Positions 8,255 through 16,862 of a stretch of 36,111 nt of DNA are shown piece by piece. This DNA comes from Bacteroidia bacterium. GTDB taxonomy: Bacteria; Bacteroidota; Bacteroidia; Chitinophagales; Saprospiraceae. The number at the start of each line of letters is the position of its first letter. The stretch's first letter is position 1. The notes beneath the pieces are model-generated. The model did no database searches. It saw only the letters and a program-made list of their open reading frames with translations, and had not been told where the DNA came from. Location of the stretch: assembly GCA_030430845.1 (NCBI GenBank), contig JAUIKE010000080.1:1-36111 (forward strand). Direction: 5' to 3'. Position numbers and translations under genes: made by a program.

Positions 8255-8998
8255 CTATACTTTTCCAAGGCGCAGAAACACAGGAAAAGACACCTTCCTT
8301 TTTTCTCCCCAAACTTCCCGTAATTCATTAATGATCTCTACAGTTGGGTCCTCTTCATGCTGTTCGCGGTATTTTTGAACCGACGACCAGGAATAGAAAA
8401 AGCCGTTTAGATCCTCTAACGTCCATTCGTAATCTGAAGAGAATTTGGGTGACGGAATTTCTTCAAAGGGAAAAGCAATCGTTCGATACTCAGACTCCAC
8501 CAGGCGGCGACAGCCTTTAAAGCCACCGCCGGTGAACATTTTTTCATAATACGCATGAATGATTGGATCAATCTGCTTATCTACCAGCAGCCGGTTGTAG
8601 CCGATTACGGCGAGTAAAGCCTCTTTTTGGGCCACCCTCCTGACTTCCTCATAAAACTGATCAATATCAAACCAATGGATAGCCTGGGCAACTGTAATCA
8701 GGTCGAAGGAATGATCCTCAAAAGGCGTAGATTCTGCAGGCGCAACTAAATATTTTATATTCGGAGCTTTGCCGGCATTGTCGAGTTGAGATTGGCTGAC
8801 ATCGGAAGCCAGCACTTGCCCGAATTGCTTACTCAGCGCCAGTGCAACCTGGCCGCTGCCGGTAGCACAGTCCCAGGCTCGGTCTCGTCCACTTACATGT
8901 CTAAGTATGAACTCGTACATATTCGCGGGGTAGGTCGGCCGGTATTTAGCGTAAAAAGAAGCCTGGCCGATGAAGTTTTGATGATGGGTGTTGTTCAT
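8255..8998 (-). CDS. Class I SAM-dependent methyltransferase (Methyltransf_11 type)
   Basis: 247 residues. Opens with FIGQASFYAKYRPTYP, the N-terminal signature of the trans-aconitate-methyltransferase-like/CRG1 group. Motif I is degenerate at its first residues but clear (WDCATGSGQVA, residues 42-52), followed by VLASDVSQSQL, a post-motif acidic loop (VAPAESTPFEDHSFDLI) and AQAIHWFD. These features fit small-molecule carboxyl or hydroxyl methyltransferases acting in the cytoplasm; the substrate cannot be inferred. The C-terminal half is rich in aromatic residues, as usual in this group. It follows the DUF6090 gene by 12 bases and may share its transcript. Confidence 0.85.
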   Translation of the reverse strand: MNNTHHQNFIGQASFYAKYRPTYPANMYEFILRHVSGRDRAWDCATGSGQVALALSKQFGQVLASDVSQSQLDNAGKAPNIKYLVAPAESTPFEDHSFDLITVAQAIHWFDIDQFYEEVRRVAQKEALLAVIGYNRLLVDKQIDPIIHAYYEKMFTGGGFKGCRRLVESEYRTIAFPFEEIPSPKFSSDYEWTLEDLNGFFYSWSSVQKYREQHEEDPTVEIINELREVWGEKRKVSFPVFLRLGKV

Positions 8999-9010
8999 TG
9001 GATATAGTAT

Positions 9011-9673
9011 TTACCTGCAATTTTCGATATTAACAAGCATTTCCTGGTAATCCGATTTCAGTTGTTTTTCTAGTTGTTCGGTGAAGTTGAGGATGGTCAG
9101 CAATGCTTTGATATCCATATGCTGAAGTACCTCTGCCGATTTGTCAATTTCTTTTTGCACTCTGCTTTGCAGGCTGTACATGCTTTCTAATTCATACAAA
9201 CATTCGTAGCCAAATTCATTGAGCACTTCCAGTGACTTCGTGGTTTCCCAGGCAATATCGGTTAATTCTACCAATTCCAGTTGAATAGAAAGGCCGCCCG
9301 TGTACAGGGTTTTACCATTATCTAAAAAAGTAGAGTCCGAAACGGTATAAAAACCAGGAAACCGGGCTCGAATGTTTTTCATTTCCTCTTGGGGCACCTC
9401 TAATTTCGATGATTTTCCCTGAAATAAGGGCATGAATGTATTCAAAGCTTCCCGCACCAATACGGTATTTTCGTAAGAAACCGTCAGCTCTGTAATATTA
9501 CTGGAAATTTCATCCTTTATCTTCTCAATGACAATCTGCCTGGTCTTTTGATTTTGCTGGGTCGTGTTCCAATTATTAAACCAGATAGCCAGATTGATGC
9601 CCAAAAAGATCAGAAGGATCTCACCGAAGATATATTTCCAGTTGAAGCGGTGTTTTGATTTGAAAATACGCAT
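9011..9673 (-). CDS. DUF6090-like membrane protein
   Basis: I start at ATG 9673 (220 residues) because the upstream in-frame codon is TTG. The N-terminus FNWKYIFGEILLIFLGINLAIWFNNW is the hallmark of DUF6090: one transmembrane helix (about residues 14-32) ending in a conserved NNWN, followed by a long helical domain (QKTRQIVIEKIKDEISSNITEL and onwards). The domain outside the membrane is presumably periplasmic and all-helical. The family is very common in Bacteroidota, often in several copies, and has no known function. It is upstream of the methyltransferase by 12 bases on the same strand. Confidence 0.8.
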   Translation of the reverse strand: MRIFKSKHRFNWKYIFGEILLIFLGINLAIWFNNWNTTQQNQKTRQIVIEKIKDEISSNITELTVSYENTVLVREALNTFMPLFQGKSSKLEVPQEEMKNIRARFPGFYTVSDSTFLDNGKTLYTGGLSIQLELVELTDIAWETTKSLEVLNEFGYECLYELESMYSLQSRVQKEIDKSAEVLQHMDIKALLTILNFTEQLEKQLKSDYQEMLVNIENCR

Positions 9674-9720
9674 TTGCAAGGAAATTGGGTGTTCTTGATT
9701 ATTCTTTTATGCAAACTAAC

Positions 9721-9842
9721 GGACAGCAAGCTTCAGCTTGCCGGGAGGGTAAACTTTAGTTTGCCAAGACCGTCAGTTTCGATAGCAATAATAAATAAGC
9801 AAGCTAAAGCTCGCTTTCCTGGCAAGCTGAAGCTTGCTATCC
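9721..9842. repeat. Palindromic repeat with AAGCTTCAGCTT core
   Basis: The left arm (9721-9766) and right arm (9797-9842) pair over about 46 bases with some mismatches; the outer 22 bases (GGACAGCAAGCTTCAGCTTG and on) differ at a single position. Within each arm there are further small palindromes (GCAAGCTTCAGCTTGC, AAGCTAAAGCT). The right arm ends directly before the stop codon of the amylase gene (9845-9847), so it may also end that transcript. A frame running through it is made of the repeat and is not a gene. Confidence 0.7.
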
Positions 9843-9844
9843 GG

Positions 9845-11716
9845 TTATTTCAAAATTAAGGATTCCAGAGGTTGCAGACTTATTGAAACAGATCCAATGC
9901 CCTCTTCTATACTCAAATCCGTTTCAAATTTCCCATACAATTGATCCGTTAATGAATATTGCCCATCATTCAGGCCCCAGGCAGTCGTTAACCATTTCGG
10001 CATGTTCAACTCCAGATCATAGCTCTTTTCAGCATCAAAATTTGAAATAATGATCAGTTTCTCCTGCTCAGTCCAACGAACAAAGGAATAAAGTCGATCG
10101 TCGTAGCCTTCAGAAGTGGATCTGTTATAAGCATGAATATCACGATATTCTCCCATCAGGGCCGGGCTTTTTAGAGTAAAGTTGAGTAATCGCTGATAAA
10201 AGTCCCTCAGTTGTTTTTCTTCCTCCGACAGTTGCCCTCCATCATACTGTTTTTCGTTGATCCAGCGCTGGTGGTGAGGAACGCCGATGTAATCAAAAAT
10301 GGAGGTTCGGGTAGGATCTCCAAAACCAGGCTCTTCGGCACCGGGCTCACCAACTTCCTGCCCAAAGTAGATCATGGTCGGAGAGGTACTTAAGGTAGCT
10401 GATACAACCATGGCGGGCTTTCCCTTTTCGGCACTGCCCGCGAAGGGCGGACTGGCGATGCGCTGCTCGTCATGGTTCTCTAAAAAGTGCAGCATATGAT
10501 GTTCGATATCAGCCAGGCCTTGCTGAATAGGAGCAATATGATCGGTTGACCCTCTTCCCTGCATGATGTTTTTGAGGGTATCGTACAACTCTACTTTGTC
10601 GTACAAATAATCCATTTTGCCCAAGTGAATATAATCCCGGTAAAGAGCCGGCTGGTATACTTCCGCCAGTAAAAAGGCATCCGGGTTTTTCATTTTAATC
10701 GAAGCATTCATAAAGCTCCAGAACTCCACAGGCACCATTTCGGCCATATCAAAGCGGAAGCCATCCACACCTTTGTCGAGCCAGTAATAGGCAATATCTC
10801 TAAACTTATACCAGGAATCAGGCAAGTCTTTTCCCTGCCAAAACTGATAATGGGCCTGATGATCTTCCGTTTCAAAGCCTTCGGGAAGGGAAGGAAAATC
10901 ATAGGTGCCATCCGGGCGCACACCATAGTTAATCTTGACCGTCTCATACCAATCATGAAAATTTGGTCGTGACAGGCGCGAGCCGTTACCCGTCCACTTG
11001 GCGGGTACTTCTTCAAACTGCCCGTCGGCAAATGGATGTCCCTCCCCTCCGAGCGGCTGATAGCCTCCTTCTGGCTCCGGCACCTGAAAGTTTTCGCCAG
11101 GGATGTAATAAAAGTTGTTATTCCGAGCATAGGTTACTGAGGAGTCATCATTGGCACCAAAATCCCGCACACTATCTGGCCTGGACAAGCTTTCATAATG
11201 GCGAGCCACATGATTAGGCACAATATCGATCAGAACCTTCATTCCATTTTGATGAGTCCGCTCGATGAGGGCTTCAAACTCCTGAAGCCGTTTGGCCGGA
11301 TCTTCAGCCAGGTCCGGATTGACGTTGTAATAATCTTTGACGGCATACGGAGAGCCGGCCCGCCCCTTTACCACATCCGGATCATCATTGGAAATACCGT
11401 ATTCTGTATAATCCCGGATCACCGCATGATGCGGTACGCCGGTATACCAAATATGGGTGACGCCTAATTGGCGAATTTCCTGGAGGGCTTTGTCGGTAAA
11501 ATCATTGAATTTGCCCACCCCGTTTTCTTCGATGGTTCCCCAAGGCTTGTTGGTCGTATTGGTGTTGCCAAAGAGCCGGGTAAAAACCTGATACACCACT
11601 TTTTTGCTTTCCTCCTGAGAAGCAGATGAGGGTGATGGTTCCTGGCTTTTCTCAGGGGAGCAATAAGAAGTAAATAACAGAAGGAGTGAAAGAAATAGAG
11701 AAAACTTCGGTTTCAT
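9845..11716 (-). CDS. GH13 alpha-amylase family protein, exported (likely lipoprotein)
   Basis: 623 residues. N-terminal signal MKPKFSLFLSLLLLFTSYC with Cys19 followed by a Ser/Glu/Pro linker suggests a lipoprotein, although Tyr before the Cys is unusual for a lipobox. The GH13 barrel carries all four conserved regions: DIVPNHVA (region I), GFRFDMAE with the nucleophile Asp323 (II), LLAEVYQP with the acid Glu352 (III) and FLENHDEQR with Asp416 (IV). A C-terminal beta domain follows (LIIISNFDAEKSYDLEL). It should hydrolyse alpha-1,4-glucans or maltodextrins in the periplasm or on the outer membrane. There are no Sus transport genes beside it. It stands alone, divergent from the DUF2853 gene, with an inverted repeat in the gap. 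Confidence 0.92.
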   Translation of the reverse strand: MKPKFSLFLSLLLLFTSYCSPEKSQEPSPSSASQEESKKVVYQVFTRLFGNTNTTNKPWGTIEENGVGKFNDFTDKALQEIRQLGVTHIWYTGVPHHAVIRDYTEYGISNDDPDVVKGRAGSPYAVKDYYNVNPDLAEDPAKRLQEFEALIERTHQNGMKVLIDIVPNHVARHYESLSRPDSVRDFGANDDSSVTYARNNNFYYIPGENFQVPEPEGGYQPLGGEGHPFADGQFEEVPAKWTGNGSRLSRPNFHDWYETVKINYGVRPDGTYDFPSLPEGFETEDHQAHYQFWQGKDLPDSWYKFRDIAYYWLDKGVDGFRFDMAEMVPVEFWSFMNASIKMKNPDAFLLAEVYQPALYRDYIHLGKMDYLYDKVELYDTLKNIMQGRGSTDHIAPIQQGLADIEHHMLHFLENHDEQRIASPPFAGSAEKGKPAMVVSATLSTSPTMIYFGQEVGEPGAEEPGFGDPTRTSIFDYIGVPHHQRWINEKQYDGGQLSEEEKQLRDFYQRLLNFTLKSPALMGEYRDIHAYNRSTSEGYDDRLYSFVRWTEQEKLIIISNFDAEKSYDLELNMPKWLTTAWGLNDGQYSLTDQLYGKFETDLSIEEGIGSVSISLQPLESLILK

Positions 11717-11755
11717 ACATACATTTTTGGTAGGCTAAATGTACATAAGTTATCA

Positions 11756-11807
11756 ATTAAATTAAAGGCTTCGGGTGTCGATAGGCGCTCGAAGTCTTTA
11801 ATTTAAT
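11756..11807. repeat. Inverted repeat between divergent amylase and DUF2853 genes
   Basis: ATTAAATTAAAGGCTTCGGG (11756-11775) is the reverse complement of 11788-11807 with two differences, around a 12-base loop. It begins 40 bases upstream of the amylase start and ends 93 bases before the plus-strand gene. It could be an operator, or a leader hairpin in either transcript; nothing else tells which. Confidence 0.6.
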
Positions 11808-11900
11808 TTGTGACTTAGGGATAAGCCCTCCGTCATAAAACAGACTTTCAAAAACTTGATTCCTTAGTATCTAATTTTTTTATAAAAAAACTTTAAACAA

Positions 11901-12239
11901 ATGAGTAAGTTTCAACAGTGTCTCAGCACCTATGATGCAGAATTTAAAAAAATGGGCATTTCTTACGATGCTGATCTTTTGGCAGCAGTAGCAAAAGGAT
12001 GCGGCCCTTCTATTTACAATGCTGATGCTTCCAAAATCTCTTCTTCTGATCAGGCGGAACTGGACAGAGTTAAAAAGAACTTTTTGATGAAAAAATTAGG
12101 TCTGGGTGCTAATGACGGCCTTGATGAAGCTATCAATGACATCGTTCAGCAATTTGGCACGTCCAACCGCAACAAATACAGAGCGATGTTTTACTACTTA
12201 CTGGTTAAAAAATACGGAAAGGAAAGCTTATATAAATAA
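11901..12239 (+). CDS. DUF2853 family protein
   Basis: 112 residues, cytoplasmic. The sequence GPSIYNADASKISSSDQAELDRVKKNFLMKKLGL followed by SNRNKYRAMFYYLLVKKYGKESLY is the conserved body of DUF2853, a small all-helical family found in Bacteroidota and Proteobacteria and known structurally but without a function. Length is normal and the ATG start is preceded by an A/T-rich leader typical of the phylum. It is a single-gene unit closed by a strong hairpin terminator (12283-12318). Confidence 0.9.
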   Translation: MSKFQQCLSTYDAEFKKMGISYDADLLAAVAKGCGPSIYNADASKISSSDQAELDRVKKNFLMKKLGLGANDGLDEAINDIVQQFGTSNRNKYRAMFYYLLVKKYGKESLYK

Positions 12240-12282
12240 GATGGTTACTCCCTTCCAAAAGACCATTTGATGTATAAGCCAG

Positions 12283-12318
12283 GGCGCCTCACTTGATCCT
12301 TTTGATTGGTGAGGCGCC
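12283..12318. terminator. Hairpin terminator between convergent genes
   Basis: A 10-bp stem GGCGCCTCAC (12283-12292) with GTGAGGCGCC (12309-12318) and a 16-base loop, lying between the ends of the DUF2853 and csaA genes. It can serve both strands; T-rich tracts are short. Confidence 0.65.
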
Positions 12319-12324
12319 TGTCGT

Positions 12325-12678
12325 TTAACCTATTCTCCACCCATTGGGGACGTTTCTTTCCGGATTCAGCAGAATAACTTCCTTATCAGGTCCCGTAGCG
12401 CCCAACAACAGGCACTCACTCATGAAGTTGGCAATTTGCTTGGGTGGGAAGTTAACCACCGCCACCACCTGAAGGCCGATAATTGAGTCCAGATCGTACT
12501 GCCTCGTTATTTGAGCAGAGGTTTTTTTGCTGCCAAATTCACCAAAATCAATCCAGACTTTGTAAGCGGGGTTTCGAGCTTCTTCAAAAACTTCCGCACG
12601 GATGATGGTCCCAACACGCATCTCTACCTTCATAAAATCGCTCCAGCTGAGTGGAGACGGGATGGATTGTTCGCTCAT
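12325..12678 (-). CDS. csaA: CsaA-type tRNA-binding domain protein
   Basis: 117 residues, essentially a single OB-fold tRNA-binding domain as in CsaA and the C-terminus of methionyl-tRNA synthetase. Visible signatures are the start WSDFMKVEMRVGTIIRAEVFEEARNPAYK, the middle KKTSAQIT and the end VVAVVNFPPKQIANFMSECLLLGA. CsaA binds tRNA and has been described as an export-related chaperone in Bacillus; the role in Bacteroidota is not proven. Length is normal. It follows the thioredoxin-TPR gene on the same strand after 33 bases and may share its transcript. Confidence 0.9.
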   Translation of the reverse strand: MSEQSIPSPLSWSDFMKVEMRVGTIIRAEVFEEARNPAYKVWIDFGEFGSKKTSAQITRQYDLDSIIGLQVVAVVNFPPKQIANFMSECLLLGATGPDKEVILLNPERNVPNGWRIG

Positions 12679-12711
12679 TTTTTTTTTGCAAAAAAGATAT
12701 AAAATTTATCC

Positions 12712-13638
12712 TTAATTTTTTTCTGATTCTCCCATACCAAGCTTCGCTTTGATTAATTGAAGTTGTTTCTGAGCATTTTCATTCTGAGGGTCCATCGTGA
12801 TTACTTTCTGATACATTTTTAAAGCTTTTTCAGGTTCTTCATTCTTCAGATAAGCCTCGCCCAGACTATCATACACGTTTGGCAGATCCCGAAAAAACAT
12901 GGTATTCATCCTCAGTGCCGCAATAGCCCGATCTAATTCCCCATGATTCATCAGGTAATAACCGTAAGTATTCAGAGCTTTATCTCCACAGGCATTTTTA
13001 TATACACTTCGGGCCAATTGCAGAAGCGTTTGGTCATCCTCCGGCACTCCGTACTCTTCAAAATATTCATGTACCTGACTCACTACTTTATAGTTGGGAG
13101 AGGCAGGAAAACCTTTCAGGATCTGGAGCAGGTCCATCTCCAAAGAAGTCACCGGATATTCAACGATCCGTCCGATTTCTTCCCCATCCTGATAAATGAT
13201 AAAAGTAGGTACCCGATGAATCAGCTTACCTTGTTCTTCCTGCCCGGGGCTCTTTTTGTAGGCCTCGGGTGTTTTGTCCACGTTAACGAGCCGGGTCTTC
13301 TCCTTGGGAAAATCCAGGGCATCCAGTATTTTGTAAAAGCGGGGGACCTCCCTTTTACTATCTCCACACCAGGTGCCCATAAAAACATCTACGCTGATAC
13401 CTTCCCAAGCTTGATCCATTTTACTCAAAAGCTCCATGTCCAGTTGATAAGCCTCATAATTGGCTTCGAACCAATCTTTAAAAGGTTCTTCTAATAAAGC
13501 AGATCGTTCAGACAGTCCAAGCAAATCTACTTTCCCGTCATCTCGAGTAATGACTTGATTGATATTTTGAGAAAAAGACTGTTGTGGGTACAAAAAAAGA
13601 AGGGTGCTTGCGAATAATAGTGATAGAAAGTTTTTCAT
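12712..13638 (-). CDS. Exported thioredoxin-fold protein with C-terminal TPRs
   Basis: 308 residues. Signal peptide MKNFLSLLFASTLLFLYPQQSFSQ (cleavage near 23). A thioredoxin-like domain follows, with VDVFMGTWCGDSKREVPRF: the usual CxxC is replaced by Cys91-Gly-Asp-Ser, so a normal disulphide cycle is unlikely, and HRVPTFIIYQDGEEIGR supplies the cis-Pro region. From about 200 onwards there are TPR-like helices, clearest in NVYDSLGEAYLKNEEPEKALKMYQKVITMDP. Such single-Cys thioredoxin-TPR proteins are common in Bacteroidota and uncharacterised. Periplasmic location inferred. First gene of a unit with csaA. Confidence 0.85.
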   Translation of the reverse strand: MKNFLSLLFASTLLFLYPQQSFSQNINQVITRDDGKVDLLGLSERSALLEEPFKDWFEANYEAYQLDMELLSKMDQAWEGISVDVFMGTWCGDSKREVPRFYKILDALDFPKEKTRLVNVDKTPEAYKKSPGQEEQGKLIHRVPTFIIYQDGEEIGRIVEYPVTSLEMDLLQILKGFPASPNYKVVSQVHEYFEEYGVPEDDQTLLQLARSVYKNACGDKALNTYGYYLMNHGELDRAIAALRMNTMFFRDLPNVYDSLGEAYLKNEEPEKALKMYQKVITMDPQNENAQKQLQLIKAKLGMGESEKN

Positions 13639-13786
13639 GATTTTTTTAACACAATATTACCCCCAAAGCTTACTGCTTGCTCTCAATGACCTGTTAAGGA
13701 TTCTAAATGAAATGTCAACAACATTTGTACTATCTTATAGAAGTTGTCTAAAAATATTGCCTTTTTTTACCTAAAAAATTAAAAGC

Positions 13787-14146
13787 ATGATCACCCGAAC
13801 GAGTTATGTATTGGCCGTACCGAACCTCCAAAAGTCAGCCGAGTATTACGAAAAAGTATTAGGCTTCACTGTTTATGAAATCGGCGACCCCGGCTGGCGT
13901 TTCGCCGAGCGAGACGGATGCAGGCTCATGCTGGGCGAGTGCCCAGATGCCATCCCGCCTGCTGAATTGGGCGACCATTCTTACTTTGCCTATCTCCAGG
14001 TAGATAACATCGATGAGCTGTATCAAGAGTTTCATAGCAAGGGTGCCAAGATCAAATACGCTCCTCAGGATAAGCCCTGGGGTATGCGCGAATTTCCATT
14101 AGAAACGATTGATGGGCATCGAATCAATTTTGGGCAACAATTATAA
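13787..14146 (+). CDS. VOC / glyoxalase superfamily protein
   Basis: 119 residues with the two beta-alpha-beta-beta-beta halves of the vicinal oxygen chelate fold. YVLAVPNLQKSAEYYEKVLGFTVYEIG opens the first half, and DHSYFAYLQVDNIDELYQEFHSKGAKI opens the second, ending in MREFPLETIDGHRINFGQQ. Members include glyoxalase I, bleomycin-binding and dioxygenase proteins; the small size suits a bleomycin-resistance-like or unknown-substrate member. Cytoplasmic. Its stop lies one base from the stop of the convergent acetyltransferase gene, with no terminator between. Confidence 0.85.
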   Translation: MITRTSYVLAVPNLQKSAEYYEKVLGFTVYEIGDPGWRFAERDGCRLMLGECPDAIPPAELGDHSYFAYLQVDNIDELYQEFHSKGAKIKYAPQDKPWGMREFPLETIDGHRINFGQQL

Positions 14147-14147
14147 C

Positions 14148-14978
14148 TTACATTTCATAAATCCAGTTCTCTCTTAAATAAGCCGGTTCAAACCCTAACT
14201 TCAGCATGTTCCGAAAACTTTGCACCGGGCGCTCCGGCTTATCCTCTGCTGTCTCTGAAAAAGCGTATTGGCAACCCATGTCTTTGGCCTGTTGGAGCCG
14301 GGTTTGGAGCAAAAGTCTTTGAGCTCCCAGTCCGCGATAAGCAGGAAGGGTTCCGGCAAAAGCCATTGAGGCATATTCTTGATGAATATATAAGGCTCCG
14401 GCTGCTATAGCCTTTCCCTCCAGATAAACCAGGTAATGCCGGTAGCCAGATTTCCCCACAGAAGCGGCCAACCAGGAGGTCATGCGTTTGTCCTGCCAAT
14501 TAAAGCTATCGAAAATGATCTGTCCATAAAGGTCCGCCTGTTTTTCACTGATCTGGATCACTTCCAGCTTTGAATTGGGAACGGTAGGTACCGGCACCTG
14601 CAAAGAGCGGATCAGCTTGGCCCAACGATTATAAGGCCGAAACCCTTTTTGAGACAATAAGTCCGGCAAATCACTTTGCTCGATCAAGGGACTAAGTTGA
14701 ATAAAAAAGCGCCTGGAGCCCGCCGACTTAAAAAACCGGACTAAATAATCCAGGTCTTCCGAAGTGACTGCCCGGTCTAAACCCAATCCAATCACCCGAT
14801 TGAGGGCCAGTACATCCAAATCCGGAACAGCCCCGGCGAAAGCGCCGCCGGTGACCGTCCAGAGAGTCTTCAGGTATGAATTTTTGTTATAATACTTGCT
14901 CCAATAAGTGGCTTCGCTGAATTCCAGCGCCTGTGCCAGTTTGGAGTCTATGTTCATAGTTGTCTGCATGATAATCAT
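14148..14978 (-). CDS. GNAT N-acetyltransferase, two-domain type
   Basis: 276 residues from ATG 14978, which overlaps the stop codon of the preceding hydroxylase gene by one base (TAATG); later ATGs at 14969 and 14957 are also possible. The C-terminal half has a GNAT acetyl-CoA site (SMAFAGTLPAYRGLGAQRLLL, where RGLGAQ is the Q/RxxGxG/A loop) and the end MLKLGFEPAYLRENWIYEM. The N-terminal half (VPDLDVLALNRVIGLGLDRAVT) is the structural partner typical of double-GNAT proteins. The acceptor is unknown. Translational coupling suggests a link to the membrane hydroxylase upstream. Confidence 0.8.
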   Translation of the reverse strand: MIIMQTTMNIDSKLAQALEFSEATYWSKYYNKNSYLKTLWTVTGGAFAGAVPDLDVLALNRVIGLGLDRAVTSEDLDYLVRFFKSAGSRRFFIQLSPLIEQSDLPDLLSQKGFRPYNRWAKLIRSLQVPVPTVPNSKLEVIQISEKQADLYGQIIFDSFNWQDKRMTSWLAASVGKSGYRHYLVYLEGKAIAAGALYIHQEYASMAFAGTLPAYRGLGAQRLLLQTRLQQAKDMGCQYAFSETAEDKPERPVQSFRNMLKLGFEPAYLRENWIYEM

Positions 14979-15748
14979 TATTTTTCTCGACTAGGGGTCG
15001 GAGGTTCTGTTACGTCTTTAAATAGTAACATCTCCCCTATCCTATCCGAAGCGCCCTGATAAAATCCGGTTTCATGTTCGTAGCCTTTGGGGTTGTAAAA
15101 AGTCCCGAAAAGGATGTCAAAAACGGCCAGGTCGCAATAATTAAATTTATGGACACCTTTTGCATGATGCACTGTATGGCTCTCCGGGCGCTGAACGAGG
15201 TAACCCAACCAATGAGGCGTATTGATATTCGCATGTTGAAAAATGGCCAGGAAGTTAGTCATCAGTAATACTATTGTGATAGCCTGCGGACTGATGCCTA
15301 TTAGCAAAGCGAAACAAATACTTCCAAGCACGGTCCATCCGATCATATCGGCCGGGCTAAAGAAAAAGGCCCCGTAGGTATCTAGGCGTTCAGCACTGTG
15401 ATGCATCTGGTGAAAAGTACGCCACAAAAAATCAGAGCGATGCATGGATCGATGCCAAACATACACCCCTAATTCATACAACAGGGCTCCTGCCAGAGCA
15501 CCTCCCAAGGCGCCAAGCCCCGATAAATCAAACAAACGGTATTGCTCCAGAAAAGGATCGGTCATTAACGGTAGATAAGACGACAAAAAGAAAAACATCA
15601 CAAAGGCAGCAAGTCCCTTGATTTTCCAATATTTCACAGTAGGTAACTTCCGGGCAGGGAAAAGAGCCTCCCAGATCATCAGGCCTGCATACAAAGCAAT
15701 GATAGCAAGTGAAATAGGGTCTAAAATTATTTCAATTGGAGTTGGCAT
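14978..15748 (-). CDS. Fatty acid hydroxylase / sterol desaturase family membrane enzyme
   Basis: 256 residues with at least four hydrophobic segments. The di-iron histidine boxes are HRSMH (99-103), HQMHH (113-117) and HTVHH (191-195), plus His172 in QHANI. This is the sterol desaturase/C4-methyl-oxidase/fatty acid hydroxylase superfamily: oxygen-dependent hydroxylation or desaturation of a lipid at the inner membrane. Bacteroidota members may act on sphingolipids, ornithine lipids or carotenoids; I cannot tell which. It sits between a T9SS-secreted protein gene (20 bases upstream) and a GNAT gene (1-base overlap), so all three may be one operon. Confidence 0.88.
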   Translation of the reverse strand: MPTPIEIILDPISLAIIALYAGLMIWEALFPARKLPTVKYWKIKGLAAFVMFFFLSSYLPLMTDPFLEQYRLFDLSGLGALGGALAGALLYELGVYVWHRSMHRSDFLWRTFHQMHHSAERLDTYGAFFFSPADMIGWTVLGSICFALLIGISPQAITIVLLMTNFLAIFQHANINTPHWLGYLVQRPESHTVHHAKGVHKFNYCDLAVFDILFGTFYNPKGYEHETGFYQGASDRIGEMLLFKDVTEPPTPSREK

Positions 15749-15768
15749 AGTTCAAAAGATTTTTAGGG

Positions 15769-16470
15769 TTAAGGGGCGATCATCACTTTTTTCACCATCG
15801 CCCCTTTAATGTTTTTAAATCGAAAAAAATATAAGCCGCTTTCCAAAGCGCTAAGGTCTAACTGACTGGCAAACGGATCCAGATAGTAAGCAGCTACCTG
15901 CTGCCCGGTAGCATTATATACCTCGCAAAAGGTAGGTTCTTGCTCTTCCATTTCCACATACAGCATATTTTTAGCCGGATTGGGAAAAACGCGGACCTCA
16001 ATGGGCGGTAAGCGGTCGTCTATCCCTGTGACGGGATTTGACACCTCCCTCACAGGCAGGGATGACCAGGGGCAGAAATAGCCCAGTTGTCCTACCCAGT
16101 AGGTGGTGTCTCGATCCAGATCAGAAAAGGGGCATCCGCTGCACACTTCAACTGCTAAATCGGTGAGTTCCCATTGGTCGGGTATAAAATGCCAGAGAAA
16201 AGTATGATCGGCATTTTTATTATGCCCGCCATTGTTATAGGCAATAGGGCCGTTGATAAAGCGACGTTCCTCCAGTGGCTTACTCAGCTCGGTCAAAACG
16301 CTGTTGATCAAGGCCGTGTCGGAAGCGGCTGCGATAAAGGAGGTGTCCTGCCAGTTGCCGTGGCCACATGCTACCCGAAACTCAAAGTAGCGGGTTTGGG
16401 CCGACAGGCAGCTCAGTCCTCCCAACAGCAAGGCTGTTAGAAAAAATAATTTACTCATAGATACCTTCAT
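15769..16470 (-). CDS. T9SS-secreted protein with BP74-N-like domain
   Basis: 233 residues with signal peptide (MSKLFFLTALLLGGLSCLSAQ; ATG 16470 or 16458). The mature part, TRYFEFRVACGHGNW to WSSLPVREV, resembles the N-terminal domain of the Dictyostelium adhesion protein BP74. The clearest matches are HTFLWHFIPDQWELTDLAVEVC and GYFCPW; this is a pattern match from memory and needs a profile search. The last roughly 75 residues are a type A T9SS sorting domain: VRVFPNPAKNMLYVEM, then GQQVAAYYL, LSALESGLYFFRF and KVMIAP. The protein is therefore exported to the surface or medium through the type IX system. First gene of the unit with the hydroxylase. Confidence 0.8.
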   Translation of the reverse strand: MKVSMSKLFFLTALLLGGLSCLSAQTRYFEFRVACGHGNWQDTSFIAAASDTALINSVLTELSKPLEERRFINGPIAYNNGGHNKNADHTFLWHFIPDQWELTDLAVEVCSGCPFSDLDRDTTYWVGQLGYFCPWSSLPVREVSNPVTGIDDRLPPIEVRVFPNPAKNMLYVEMEEQEPTFCEVYNATGQQVAAYYLDPFASQLDLSALESGLYFFRFKNIKGAMVKKVMIAP

Positions 16471-16862
16471 TTTTTGAGATACCGGCAGGCTTTTTTAATT
16501 CTTCCTTCTTAGCCCGTTCGGTTATCTCGTTGTGGGTGAATAATACATTTGTGTGTCGGGGACCGGAATGTTGTTCCATCCCGATCAGAGACAAAGGTGG
16601 AGGTTTTGACAAGAGCAAAGCAAAAAAAGCCTAGCTACATCAGGTAGACATCCTAAGAATGAGGCCTTATTTTAAGTAATCAATATCAGGCAGCTGGGGT
16701 ACAGCTCTAAAAACAAGCCTATACAAAAAACAGATTATCAGCCCATTAACAAACAACAAGAGGTGAACACTGTTAAAAAACGAAGCATTCTCACAGGCAG
16801 GCCCGGGGAGCTTGCAGGATCTTAGCCAATATGGAAATCAGGGCAAAAGCCCATGCTACAGG

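Noticed and set aside
9674..9859. Open frame of 61 codons on the plus strand
   Set aside because: It is built from the palindromic repeat at 9721-9842 and its protein has no features of a real gene.
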